DNA of 18,208 nt from Pseudomonas sp. UBA5706 (lineage in GTDB: Bacteria; Pseudomonadota; Gammaproteobacteria; Pseudomonadales; Pseudomonadaceae). The stretch covers positions 1 through 18,208 of the forward strand of contig NZ_DIHC01000048.1 in NCBI RefSeq assembly GCF_002419965.1, read 5' to 3'. Below are positions 1 through 6,611 of this stretch, piece after piece; the first letter of the stretch is position 1; the number at the start of each line of letters is the position of its first letter. A program made the position numbers and the translations under genes. Below the pieces are notes generated by a model. It saw nothing but the letters and a program-made list of their open reading frames with translations, was not told where the DNA came from and made no database searches.

Positions 1-13
1 CGGACACTAGTGA

Positions 14-93
14 CGCAGAGCATGGGAACGATCAACGTTCAAGTTCTGCTTCTGCTTTTGAGCTTCTTACCCGCACGTCCAGACGACAAAAAT
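14..93 (+). repeat. ~80-bp direct repeat, copy 1
   Basis: This copy begins with CGCAGAGCATGGGAACGATC, runs through a pyrimidine-rich stretch (GTTCTGCTTCTGCTTTT) and ends with CCAGACGACAAAAAT. It matches bases 208-286 almost base for base, with a handful of substitutions and a 1-base length difference. Its left edge is the half-palindrome found in the well-known Pseudomonas intergenic repeats built on 'GTTCCCACGCTCTGCGTGG'. No open frame with gene-like codon use crosses it, so I treat it as repeat DNA. Confidence 0.8.
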
Positions 94-103
94 GTGACCC
101 TGC

Positions 104-141
104 CCACGCAGAGCATGTGATCGTTCCCACGCTCCGCGTGG
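104..141. repeat. Palindromic intergenic repeat (hairpin)
   Basis: CCACGCAGAGC at 104-114 is nearly the reverse complement of GCTCCGCGTGG at 131-141 (10 of 11 pairs). The interior contains GATCGTTCCC, the inverse of the GGGAACGATC present in both ~80-bp direct repeats. A related copy of the same motif lies around 178-225 (CCACGCAGAGC, then TTCCCACGCGGAGCATGGGA). These look like scattered copies of one Pseudomonas intergenic palindrome family. Confidence 0.6.
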
Positions 142-207
142 TAACGGTTGTCTGACGCTTCACGTCGAGTATCTGCACCACGCAGAGCGTCAGAAGATGC
201 ATTCCCA

Positions 208-286
208 CGCGGAGCATGGGAACGATCAACGTTCAAGTTCTGCTTCTGCTTTGATCTTCTTATCCGCAAGTCCAGACGACAAAAAT
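208..286 (+). repeat. ~80-bp direct repeat, copy 2
   Basis: This is the second copy of the repeat at 14-93, starting CGCGGAGCATGGGAACGATC and ending CCAGACGACAAAAAT, 194 bases downstream of the first. The block between the copies carries the palindromic repeat at 104-141. It directly abuts a short gene-like stretch (285-392), so it may mark where older coding sequence was interrupted. Confidence 0.8.
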
Positions 287-392
287 CGCCAGCTCGGTAC
301 AGGCCCGGGAGCCGAAGCTGCGTCAGGCCACCCTTGATAACGGGTATGAGTACGGTATCCAGCGCCACCAGTCCACTAAAAAAACAGCATAA
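285..392 (+). pseudogene. Possible 3' tail of a disrupted gene
   Basis: A plus frame open from 255 becomes gene-like just after the repeat at about 285 and stops at TAA 390-392. It encodes about 35 residues including EPKLRQATLDNGYEYGIQRH and ending STKKTA. The codons are mostly G/C-ending, as in the real genes here, and the stop is followed at once by a strong terminator, which is how a genuine gene end looks. No start codon or RBS is visible because repeat DNA sits directly upstream and the frame meets TGA at 252-254. I do not recognise the peptide. It could be a remnant of a gene cut by the repeats, or simply chance. Confidence 0.3.
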
Positions 393-421
393 AAAAACCC
401 GCTAAAAAAGCGGGTTTTTTT
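391..421. terminator. Strong bidirectional intrinsic terminator
   Basis: AAAAAACCCGCT at 392-403 and AGCGGGTTTTTT at 409-420 form a perfect 12-bp stem around an AAAAA loop. The run of T on one strand and of A on the other lets it work in both directions. On the minus strand it lies about 18 bases past the stop codon of the DUF3309 gene. On the plus strand it follows the possible gene tail ending at 392. Confidence 0.85.
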
Positions 422-438
422 GACTGGCTGTCAGGAGG

Positions 439-597
439 TTATATCCTGCCGAGCAATACCAGAATCAACAGAATCACCAGAATTGTACCGATGATACCCG
501 ACGGCCCATAACCCCAACTTCTGGAGTGCGGGAAGATCGGAAGACCGCCAACCAGCAGCAGAATGAGGATAATGATCAGAATTGTGCCGATGCCCAT
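439..597 (-). CDS. DUF3309 family small membrane protein
   Basis: A 52-residue protein with two hydrophobic helices (about residues 2-18 and 32-50) joined by a loop rich in Trp, Tyr, Gly, Ser and Pro (FPHSRSWGYGPSG), ending LLGRI. This pattern is typical of the DUF3309 family, small peptides of unknown function common in Proteobacteria and presumably in the inner membrane. I chose the ATG at 597, not the upstream start at 642, because AAGGA lies 8 bases before it and the family begins with this Met-Gly-type N-terminus. A terminator follows at 391-421 and an AlgU-like promoter lies upstream, suggesting a monocistronic envelope- or osmotic-stress gene. The family call is firm; the role is unknown. 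Confidence 0.85.
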   Translation of the reverse strand: MGIGTILIIILILLLVGGLPIFPHSRSWGYGPSGIIGTILVILLILVLLGRI

Positions 598-682
598 AAC
601 GAGTTCCTTCTTGTGTACTTGGTAAATGGCCATGCCGTTCAAGCATTTGCCAACTTCGTTAAAAGTTGTACTGCTTGATCAA

Positions 683-710
683 TCCGACTAAGGCCCTGAA
701 CAAAAAGTTC
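683..710 (-). promoter_or_regulatory. AlgU (sigma-22/RpoE-like) promoter for the DUF3309 gene
   Basis: Read on the minus strand, GAACTT (complement of 705-710) is followed after exactly 17 bases by TCGGA (complement of 683-687). The AlgU/sigma-E consensus is GAACTT, a 16-17 base spacer, then TCTGA, so the -35 box is perfect and the -10 box differs at one base. Transcription would start near 676, giving an ~80-base leader before the ATG at 597. This is a motif match only; no expression data were available. Confidence 0.65.
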
Positions 711-898
711 GGACGAAAGGAAATAAAAAATAATATTTTTATAAAAGTCTTAAAAATCAATGAGATATACAAATTCCATCAAAACTAAAAAGCGGGCCTG
801 GCCACAAAAAACCGTTATCTTACAGCCAATCAGTATGGAACTAACATATCCCTGTCCGGTCCTGAAGTTGCCGCGTAAGCCTTTATAGGAGGCGAGCT
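711..898. other. AT-rich divergent intergenic region
   Basis: The stretch at about 715-795 is far richer in A and T than its surroundings (runs of AATAAAAAATAATATTTTTATAAAAG). It separates the minus-strand DUF3309 gene from the plus-strand DUF2784 gene. Such DNA often holds promoters or binds nucleoid proteins such as MvaT. I see no convincing sigma70 pair for the DUF2784 gene and no ORF here. Confidence 0.4.
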
Positions 899-1276
899 AT
901 GTTTTATGCCCTCATGGCCGATGGGGTGGTCGTCTTCCATTTCTTGTTCATTATTTTCGTTCTGTTCGGTGCGCTGTTGGTTTTGCATCGACATTTTTGG
1001 GTCTGGTTGCACTTGCCCGCCGTCGCCTGGGGCATGGCCGTAGAGTTTTTTCATTTGTATTGCCCGCTGACTTCTCTGGAAAACAGCCTGCGCTTCCACG
1101 CAGGCGCCGCAGGGTATCAAGGGGATTTCATCGGCCATTACCTGATCGCCCTGATCTACCCCGCAGGCCTTACGCCGCAAATGCAGATCGGTTTCGGCGC
1201 AGTCGTGCTGTCGGCCAACCTGTTGGCTTACGCAAGGGTCATCAAGCGCTGGCGGGCGCGTCCCAAAGCCCCCTAG
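899..1276 (+). CDS. DUF2784 domain-containing membrane protein
   Basis: A 125-residue integral membrane protein with about four helices: near residues 8-28, 34-50, 80-92 and 97-113. It opens MFYALMADGVVVFHFLFIIF and has a conserved-looking middle with WGMAVEFFHLYCPLTSLEN and then GYQGDFIGHYL, the pattern of the DUF2784 family, whose function is unknown. The ATG at 899 has a perfect AGGAGG at 887-892, six bases upstream. A MITE-like inverted repeat begins on the final G of its TAG stop. It appears to be a single-gene unit. Confidence 0.85.
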   Translation: MFYALMADGVVVFHFLFIIFVLFGALLVLHRHFWVWLHLPAVAWGMAVEFFHLYCPLTSLENSLRFHAGAAGYQGDFIGHYLIALIYPAGLTPQMQIGFGAVVLSANLLAYARVIKRWRARPKAP

Positions 1277-1416
1277 GCTCTGTACAAAAGTGGCTGCGCT
1301 CGGGTGATGCTGCGTTAAAAACAGGCTCTGAATGCTCATTTACAACACCCAGGCTCCGCTTCCTCGCCTGTTTTTGCATTGGCTGCCCTTCGCTCGCTGA
1401 CTTTTCGCACAGAGCC
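1276..1416. repeat. MITE-like 141-bp imperfect inverted repeat
   Basis: The left end starts GGCTCTGTACAAAAGT (1276) and the right end is the inverse, ACTTTTCGCACAGAGCC (1400-1416). The inner ends also pair: AAAAACAGGC at 1316-1325 and GCCTGTTTTT at 1366-1375. The arms are about 50 bases each around a ~40-base centre, with no coding capacity. Similar non-coding inverted repeats with GGCTCTGT-type ends are, as I recall, scattered through Pseudomonas genomes and look like non-autonomous elements. I see no clear target-site duplication. Confidence 0.65.
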
Positions 1417-1523
1417 CAAAGCGAAGGTTTGCCTGGCATATTCAGCGAGCTGATGAAGGCGCGTCCGCACAAGGCGCCTGTTTACACTCAAGCCACTTCC
1501 TCGCAATCGACAAGGCAATGGTT

Positions 1524-2333
1524 ATGCAAAATCGCATCATGATCACTGGCGCAGGATCCGGCCTTGGGCGCGAAATCGCACGGCGTTGGGCACGCGAAGG
1601 CTGGCATCTGGCGCTGTCCGATGTCAGCGATAGTGGTCTTCAAGAGACCCTGAAGCAGGTGCGCGAGGCGGGCGGTGACGGTTTCACTCAGCGTTGCGAT
1701 GTGCGCGACTACAGCCAGTTGACCGCATTCGCCCAGGCTTGCGAGCAAAAGTTCGGCGGCATCGACATTATCGTTAACAACGCAGGGGTGGCGTCCGGCG
1801 GCTTCTTCGGCGAGCTGTCGCTGGAGGACTGGGACTGGCAGATCGCAATCAACCTTATGGGCGTGGTCAAAGGTTGCAAGGCGTTTTTGCCACTGCTGGA
1901 GCAGAGCAAGGGCAAGATCATCAACATCGCTTCGATGGCCGCTTTGATGCAGGGGCCGGCGATGAGCAACTACAACGTGGCCAAGGCGGGCGTGGTGGCG
2001 TTATCGGAAAGTTTGCTGGTCGAGTTGAGGCAGCAGGAAATCAGCGTGCACGTCGTTTGCCCGTCGTTCTTCCAGACCAACCTGCTGGACTCCTTTCGCG
2101 GCCCGACGCCTGCCATGAAGGCTCAGGTCGGCAAGCTGCTGGAAAGCTCGCCCATCAGCGCAAGCGACATTGCCAGCTATATCTTTGATGAGGTCGGCAA
2201 GGGCCAATTCCTAATCCTGCCTCACGAACAGGGGCGCGCCGCCTGGCAGGTCAAGCAACAGAATCCCCAAGCAATCTATGACGAGATGGCCAGCATGGCC
2301 GACAAGATGCGCGCCAAGGCAAAAGCGGAGTGA
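1524..2333 (+). CDS. SDR family NAD(P)-dependent oxidoreductase
   Basis: A 269-residue classical short-chain dehydrogenase/reductase, presumably cytoplasmic. Visible motifs are the nucleotide-binding TGAGSGLG (residues 8-15), NNAG (85-88), the tetrad Asn in AIN (110), Ser137, and the YNVAK motif with Tyr150 and Lys154. Asp33 at the end of the second beta strand favours NAD over NADP. The substrate cannot be told from sequence. I prefer the ATG at 1524 over the one at 1518: AAGG at 1512-1515 is 8 bases from the former but only 2 from the latter. The C-terminus ends in a charged helix (ADKMRAKAKAE). The ynfA-like gene follows after 74 bases and could be cotranscribed. Confidence 0.93.
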   Translation: MQNRIMITGAGSGLGREIARRWAREGWHLALSDVSDSGLQETLKQVREAGGDGFTQRCDVRDYSQLTAFAQACEQKFGGIDIIVNNAGVASGGFFGELSLEDWDWQIAINLMGVVKGCKAFLPLLEQSKGKIINIASMAALMQGPAMSNYNVAKAGVVALSESLLVELRQQEISVHVVCPSFFQTNLLDSFRGPTPAMKAQVGKLLESSPISASDIASYIFDEVGKGQFLILPHEQGRAAWQVKQQNPQAIYDEMASMADKMRAKAKAE

Positions 2334-2407
2334 GGGCAGGGCGTGCCCCGGTCGATTTCTGCTAGGGTGGCGCGCACCTCTGCCGTCACTCTTGAAGAGA
2401 CCTCACC

Positions 2408-2740
2408 GTGTTCAACTACCTTTGGTTCTTCCTCGCCGCGCTGTTCGAGATTGCTGGCTGTTATGGCTTCTGGATGTGGCTGCGGCAGGGCAAAGGCGTG
2501 CTTTGGGTGGTTCCCGCGCTGCTGAGCCTGACCGCGTTCGCGCTCCTGCTCACCCGAGTCGAAGCCACCTATGCCGGCCGAGCTTACGCGGCGTACGGTG
2601 GGATCTACGTTATTGCCTCCATCGCCTGGCTCGGTTTGATAGAGCGCGTGCGGCCCCTGACGTCGGACTGGATTGGCGTGGCCTTCTGCGTGGTAGGTGC
2701 CACGATCATATTGTTCGGGCCACGCTGGTCGGGTTCATAA
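2408..2740 (+). CDS. ynfA: YnfA/UPF0060 family small membrane protein
   Basis: A 110-residue protein with four predicted helices (about 4-24, 32-50, 60-78 and 85-104), matching the usual ~108-residue length of the YnfA/UPF0060 family. Characteristic stretches are FFLAALFEIAGCYGFW near the start and TYAGRAYAAYGGIYV in the middle. The family resembles small multidrug resistance transporters in fold. Some members have been linked to efflux, but the role in Pseudomonas is not established. It starts with GTG at 2408, and the GAAGAGA at 2394-2400 serves as a modest RBS. Confidence 0.93.
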   Translation: MFNYLWFFLAALFEIAGCYGFWMWLRQGKGVLWVVPALLSLTAFALLLTRVEATYAGRAYAAYGGIYVIASIAWLGLIERVRPLTSDWIGVAFCVVGATIILFGPRWSGS

Positions 2741-2937
2741 GCAAAACGTACTGGAAAAAACCTTAGACCTTGTGTCGGATTTCAACGAGTTTCATCGTCT
2801 GCGTCCGCATGTAGGACATGTCTGTCAGTTGCCGCCGTCTGACTTTGAAGGACAAGTCTGATTTGCACTACGCTCATTGAAGGATTGGATCCAGCGCGGC
2901 AACCTGCGCTCTCGATTACCACCCAGGGAGCAGGAAA
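2741..2937 (+). promoter_or_regulatory. GGA-rich leader of csrA, candidate autoregulatory sites
   Basis: CsrA/Rsm proteins bind GGA, best in hairpin loops. This 197-base leader carries eight plus-strand GGA triplets, near 2753, 2777, 2814, 2850, 2882, 2887, 2927 and 2933. Two are placed in small hairpins: GACTT/AAGTC (2841-2845 and 2854-2858) around a loop containing AAGGA, and CATGT/ACATG (2808-2812 and 2816-2820) around AGG. The last two GGA triplets overlap the ribosome binding site. How much of this is transcribed is unknown because no start site was identified. Confidence 0.4.
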
Positions 2938-3135
2938 ATGTTGGTATTGACGCGAGAGATAGGAGAAACGTTCTCCATCGGTGATGACATCAAGGTGCAG
3001 GTCCTGGGCATCACCGGCAATCAGGTGCGTCTGGGTATCGATGCGCCGCAGCACGTGAAAATCCACCGTGCGGAGGTTTATAGGCGAATCGCTGCGCGCC
3101 TGCAGCAAAAGGCCGCGCAGTCACCGACCTCGTAG
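2938..3135 (+). CDS. csrA: Carbon storage regulator CsrA/Rsm family paralogue
   Basis: A 65-residue RNA-binding post-transcriptional regulator, a dimer in this family, that binds GGA sites on mRNAs and is titrated by RsmY/Z-type small RNAs. It has the family start MLVLTREIGE, the GNQVRLGIDAP core, and the RNA-contacting residues Leu4, Arg6, Val40 and Arg44. Compared with canonical Pseudomonas RsmA and RsmE it differs in several places (TFSIGDDIKVQVLG, HVKIHRAEVY) and has its own C-tail (ARLQQKAAQSPTS), so it is likely one of the extra paralogues, perhaps RsmI-like. The RBS is GGGAG at 2926-2930. No terminator lies between its stop and the convergent yheU gene 28 bases away. Confidence 0.92.
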   Translation: MLVLTREIGETFSIGDDIKVQVLGITGNQVRLGIDAPQHVKIHRAEVYRRIAARLQQKAAQSPTS

Positions 3136-3163
3136 CCAAGCATCCCCCGCGGGCCGACGGTCT

Positions 3164-3394
3164 TTATTTGTCGAAATATTCTTTGGGCACATCATGCTTG
3201 AGCATAAGTTGGCATTGCTGGCTTTCCAGGTCGAAAAAGATCACCGCCTGGCCTTTGGTCAACGCATGCCGGACCCGCAGCACGCGAGTCTCCAGCGGCG
3301 TGTCATCACCGTTATCGGTGCCATCGCGGGTCACGAAATCCTCGATCAGACGCGTCAGGGTGTCGGCTTCGAGTTGGTCGTGGGGGATCAGCAT
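3164..3394 (-). CDS. yheU: YheU family protein (UPF0270)
   Basis: A 76-residue acidic cytoplasmic protein opening MLIPHDQLEADTLTRLIEDF, followed by VTRDGTDNG and a central VRHALTKGQAVIFFD. This is the hallmark pattern and the usual ~72-76 residue length of the YheU/UPF0270 family. No function is established. The ATG at 3392-3394 has only a weak GAGAA-type RBS. It converges on csrA and lies downstream of the NAGGN peptidase gene on the same strand, 168 bases apart. Confidence 0.9.
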   Translation of the reverse strand: MLIPHDQLEADTLTRLIEDFVTRDGTDNGDDTPLETRVLRVRHALTKGQAVIFFDLESQQCQLMLKHDVPKEYFDK

Positions 3395-3436
3395 AGAATT
3401 CTCGGTTATCGCAATGAACAGGTGGCGCGATGCTAG

Positions 3437-3475
3437 CGCGGTCGCTGTAGGGGGGCTACAACAACCGCGATTTTT
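3437..3475 (+). terminator. Terminator-like hairpin upstream of yheU, plus-strand orientation
   Basis: CGCGGTCGCTGTAG (3437-3450) and CTACAACAACCGCG (3456-3469) pair at 12 of 14 positions around a GGGGG loop, followed by ATTTTT. Read on the plus strand this has the form of an intrinsic terminator. It is the first T-tailed hairpin after csrA, so csrA transcripts may run antisense through yheU to reach it. On the minus strand the same sequence would be a structured leader of yheU. Confidence 0.45.
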
Positions 3476-3502
3476 CCTGCGAAGTTACGCAAACGCGCCT
3501 AC

Positions 3503-3520
3503 GAACCGCGAGAGCGGTTC
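3503..3520. other. Perfect hairpin between the M42 gene and yheU
   Basis: GAACCGC and GCGGTTC form a perfect 7-bp stem around GAGA (TCTC on the minus strand), 43 bases past the stop of the M42 peptidase gene. There is no T-tract on the minus strand, so it is not a standard intrinsic terminator. It could protect the 3' end of the NAGGN transcript. Confidence 0.35.
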
Positions 3521-3562
3521 ATCCTCAGTTTGGCGAGACGTCTGCACCCCGGGGGGTAGCCG

Positions 3563-4747
3563 TCACCGCTGGCCTACCAATGTGTCCACCGCGGGCACTC
3601 GGGTGTCGGTTTCCATCTGTGCATCGTGCTCGATCTGATGGCTGAAATTTTCCAGCGACGCGTTGGCCGGTTTTGCATCACTGGCGAAGACCGGCGGGCT
3701 CATGATGTACGCCGTCAATAAACGACTCAGCGTGCTGAGGCTGTCGATATGCGTGCGCTCATAGCCATGGGTCGCGTCGCAGCCGAACGCCAGCAGGGCT
3801 GTGCGGGTGTCGTAGCCAGCAGTGATCGCCGAGTGCGCATCGCTGTAGTAATAACGAAACAGATCTCGGCGCACCGACAGCTCTTTTTCCTGTCCCAGGC
3901 GCAGCAGGTGGCGGGACAGGTGGTAGTCGTAGGGACCGCCGGAATCCTGCATCGCTACGCTCACGGCGTGTTCGCTGGAGTGCTGGCCGGGGGCAACCGG
4001 CGCAATGTCGATGCCGACAAATTCGCTGACGTCCCACGGCAAGCTGCCCGCCGCGCCGCTGCCGGTTTCCTCGGTGATGGTGAACAGCGGATGGCAGTCG
4101 ATCAGCGGTTCGGCGCCGCTGTCGACGATCGCCTTCAGCGCTGCCAACAAGGCCGCCACGCCCGCCTTGTCGTCCAGATGACGGGCGCTGATGTGACCGC
4201 TTTCGGTGAACTCAGGCAGCGGATCGAAGGCGACGAAATCGCCAACATTGATCCCCAGTGATTCGCAGTCGGCTCGGGTGGCGCAATAGGCATCCAGCCG
4301 CAACTCGATGTGGTCCCAACTGATTGGCAGGGTGTCCACGGCGGTGTTGAACGCATGCCCCGAGGCCATCAATGGCAGCACGCTACCGCGAATTACGCCG
4401 GTGTCAGTGAACACGCTGACGCGGCTACCCTCGGCAAAGCGGCTTGACCAGCAGCCTACTGCAGCCAGGCCCAGGCGGCCGTTGTCTTTGACCTCGCGCA
4501 CACTGGCGCCGATGGTGTCCAGGTGCGCGGAAACGGCGCGGTCCGGGCTGTTCTGCTTGCCTTTCAAGGTCGCGCGAATGGTGCCGCGTCGGGTCAATTC
4601 GAAGGGGATGCCCAGCTCTTCCAAACGTTCGGCAACGTAGCGCACGATGGTGTCGGTAAAACCCGTGGGGCTTGGAATCGCGAGCATTTCCAGCAGGACT
4701 TTCTGCAGGTAGTTCAGATCCGGGTCGAGGATGTTTGGAGTGGTCAT
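3563..4747 (-). CDS. M42-type metallopeptidase of the NAGGN osmoprotectant locus
   Basis: A 394-residue zinc aminopeptidase-like protein of the M42/M20 superfamily, the type found beside NAGGN synthesis genes. Likely metal ligands are His75 and Asp77 (SAHLDTIG), bridging Asp192 (HLDDKAG), Glu226 and Glu227 (TEETG, the first as catalytic base), Asp247 (GIDIAP) and His333 (GYERTHID). There is no signal peptide, so it should act in the cytoplasm. Its substrate is not proven; degradation or trimming of NAGGN or related dipeptides is the natural guess from context. The start is supported by AGGAG five bases upstream. A 112-base gap containing an imperfect palindrome separates it from ngg. Confidence 0.9.
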   Translation of the reverse strand: MTTPNILDPDLNYLQKVLLEMLAIPSPTGFTDTIVRYVAERLEELGIPFELTRRGTIRATLKGKQNSPDRAVSAHLDTIGASVREVKDNGRLGLAAVGCWSSRFAEGSRVSVFTDTGVIRGSVLPLMASGHAFNTAVDTLPISWDHIELRLDAYCATRADCESLGINVGDFVAFDPLPEFTESGHISARHLDDKAGVAALLAALKAIVDSGAEPLIDCHPLFTITEETGSGAAGSLPWDVSEFVGIDIAPVAPGQHSSEHAVSVAMQDSGGPYDYHLSRHLLRLGQEKELSVRRDLFRYYYSDAHSAITAGYDTRTALLAFGCDATHGYERTHIDSLSTLSRLLTAYIMSPPVFASDAKPANASLENFSHQIEHDAQMETDTRVPAVDTLVGQR

Positions 4748-4763
4748 GGGGGCTCCTGTCAGA

Positions 4764-4858
4764 GCAGCGACGAGCGTAGGGCTTCAAGCTGCAAGCAAAG
4801 TCAAAGGCTTATCCGCGTTGACTTCACTCGCCGCTTGCGGCTTGCCACTCGTGGCTGC
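4764..4858. repeat. Imperfect ~95-bp intergenic palindrome between ngg and the peptidase gene
   Basis: CAAGCTGCAAGC at 4785-4796 pairs fully (one G-U) with GCTTGCGGCTTG at 4833-4844. The outer ends GCAGCGACGAG (4764-4774) and CTCGTGGCTGC (4848-4858) also pair at 10 of 11 positions. The element starts one base after the ngg stop codon. Repeats built on GCTTGCAGCTTG-type sequence are common between Pseudomonas genes. In the mRNA it would fold into a long hairpin that could stabilise upstream transcript or reduce peptidase expression. Confidence 0.6.
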
Positions 4859-4859
4859 T

Positions 4860-6608
4860 TTAGCCGTGAACGGGCAGGCTGTGGGGAAACAATAGATCGA
4901 CGAAGCGTTCGGCAGTCGGCTGTGGCTCATGATTGGCCAGGCCGCAGCGTTCGTTGGCTTCGATGAACACGTATTCCGGCTGGTCGGCGGCTGGAACCAT
5001 CAGGTCCAGACCCACCACCGGAATGTCGAGCGCGCGGGCAGCGCGGATGGCAGCGTCTTTTAATACCGGGTGCAGGATGGCCGTCACGTCTTCCAGGCAT
5101 CCGCCGGTGTGCAGGTTGGCAGTGCGGCGCACCGCCAGACGCTGGTCAGCAGGCAGCACGCTGTCGAAAGTCAGACCTGCGTCTTGCACGGTGCGATGGG
5201 TTTCCTCATCAACCGGGATCCTGCTTTCACCCCCGGTTGCTGCTGAGCGGCGGCGGCTCTGGGCTTCAATCAATTGGCCGACGGTATGACGGCCATCGCC
5301 CATGATTTCTGCTGGACGGCGAATCGCCGCAGCCACCACCTCGAAACCGATGACCACGATGCGCAGATCCAGACCCTCGTGGAAGCTTTCCAGCAACACG
5401 CGGGAATCGAACTGACGCGCGCGCTCGACGGCCGCCTGAACGTCATCGATGGTGCGCAGATCCACGGCAACGCCTTGACCTTGCTCGCCATCGACTGGCT
5501 TGACCACGATGCGCTCATGCTCATCGAGGAAGGCAAGGTTGTCGTCACCGTTGCCCGCCAGTTGTTGCACCGGCAGTTGCAGCCCCGCCGCCTTAAGCAC
5601 CTTATTGGTCAGGTGCTTGTCCTGGCACAGGGTCATGCTGACCGCAGAGGTCAGATCGCTCAGCGACTCGCGGCAACGAATGCGCCGACCACCATGGATC
5701 AGCGTGAACAGGCCGGCCTCGGCGTCGTCGATCTGCACATCGATGCCGCGACGGTGTGCTTCCTCGACAATGATACGCGCGTAGGGATTAAAGTCCGCTT
5801 GCGGCCCCGGACCCAGGAACAGCTTCTCGTTGATCCCGTTCTTGCGCTTGATGGCAAAGGTCGGCAGGTTGCGAAAGCCCAGCTTGCCGTAGAGGTTTTT
5901 TGCCTGGTGATTGTCGTGGAGCACCGACAGATCCAGATAGGCCAGGCCGCGGCTCTGGAAATGCTCGATCAGGTGACGCACCAGCACTTCGCCCACACCT
6001 GGCCGAGTGCATTGCGGGTCCACCGCCAGACACCACAGGCTGCTGCCGTTTTCCGGGTCGTTGAAAGCCTTCTGATGGTTCAGGCCCATGACGCTGCCGA
6101 TCACGGCATTGGTGGTTTCATCCTCTGCAATCCAGTAAACGGGCCCACCCAGATGGCGCGGAGTCAGCAGGCTCGGGTCAATGGCGAGCATGCCGCGAGC
6201 GATGTACAGGTTGTTGATGGCGTCCCAGTCGGCCTGGTTCTGTGCACGGCGAATCCTGAACCCGCGAAACACGCGCTGGGCAGGGCGGTAATCACTGAAC
6301 CAGAGGCGCAATGTGTCTGATGGGTCGAGGAACAGCTGCTGCGGTGATTGCGCCAGCACCTGCTGCGGCGCGGCGACGTAAAGTGCAATGTCACGCTCGC
6401 CCGCTTTCTCGTTCAACAATTCATGGGCCAGGGCCGCAGGGTCGGGATAAGTGTGCCCGATCAGCAGGCGGCCCCAACCGCAGTGCAGAGCCAGCGGCTC
6501 GCTGTCGGGCGTGCTGCCGTCCTCGGCGAAGCGGGCTTGCAGGCGCTCATAGGACGGCGCCTGCCCGCGCAGCAGACGCTGATTGTAGATCGATGCGTTG
6601 GCTTTCAT
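4860..6608 (-). CDS. ngg: N-acetylglutaminylglutamine synthetase (GNAT plus ATP-grasp)
   Basis: A 582-residue bifunctional cytoplasmic enzyme that acetylates glutamine and joins it to a second glutamine, making the backbone of the osmoprotectant NAGGN. The N-terminal half holds a GNAT acetyltransferase fold (about 115-255), with the acetyl-CoA region around CLAVDPQCTRPGVGEVLVRH (193-212). The C-terminal half (about 275-575) is an ATP-grasp ligase resembling cyanophycin synthetase: KPVDGEQGQGV (370-380), LDLRIVVIG with RPAEIMGDGRHTV (413-443), and FIEANERCGL (548-557). The start ATG at 6608 is 3 bases after the asnO stop. Its RBS, AAGGA, sits inside the last codons of asnO, implying translational coupling. 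Confidence 0.95.
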   Translation of the reverse strand: MKANASIYNQRLLRGQAPSYERLQARFAEDGSTPDSEPLALHCGWGRLLIGHTYPDPAALAHELLNEKAGERDIALYVAAPQQVLAQSPQQLFLDPSDTLRLWFSDYRPAQRVFRGFRIRRAQNQADWDAINNLYIARGMLAIDPSLLTPRHLGGPVYWIAEDETTNAVIGSVMGLNHQKAFNDPENGSSLWCLAVDPQCTRPGVGEVLVRHLIEHFQSRGLAYLDLSVLHDNHQAKNLYGKLGFRNLPTFAIKRKNGINEKLFLGPGPQADFNPYARIIVEEAHRRGIDVQIDDAEAGLFTLIHGGRRIRCRESLSDLTSAVSMTLCQDKHLTNKVLKAAGLQLPVQQLAGNGDDNLAFLDEHERIVVKPVDGEQGQGVAVDLRTIDDVQAAVERARQFDSRVLLESFHEGLDLRIVVIGFEVVAAAIRRPAEIMGDGRHTVGQLIEAQSRRRSAATGGESRIPVDEETHRTVQDAGLTFDSVLPADQRLAVRRTANLHTGGCLEDVTAILHPVLKDAAIRAARALDIPVVGLDLMVPAADQPEYVFIEANERCGLANHEPQPTAERFVDLLFPHSLPVHG

Positions 6609-6611
6609 CGG

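Noticed and set aside
39..368. Minus-strand 109-codon frame and overlapping frames at the left end
   Set aside because: They run through both direct repeats and palindromes, so their length reflects repeat DNA and not coding selection.
834..862. AlgU-like promoter for the DUF2784 gene (GAACTA followed by TCCTGA)
   Set aside because: The -35 box has a mismatch and the -10 box only fits with an inserted base, so it is much weaker than the site at 683-710.
2741..2937. RsmY/Z-like small RNA upstream of csrA
   Set aside because: There are several GGA motifs, but no terminator before csrA and no clear promoter, so a csrA leader explains them better.
5274..6320. 348-codon plus-strand frame inside ngg
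   Set aside because: It is the antisense shadow of a strongly supported gene; high-GC codon bias keeps such frames open. The same holds for long frames opposite asnO, the M42 gene, the FtsX permease and mnmC.
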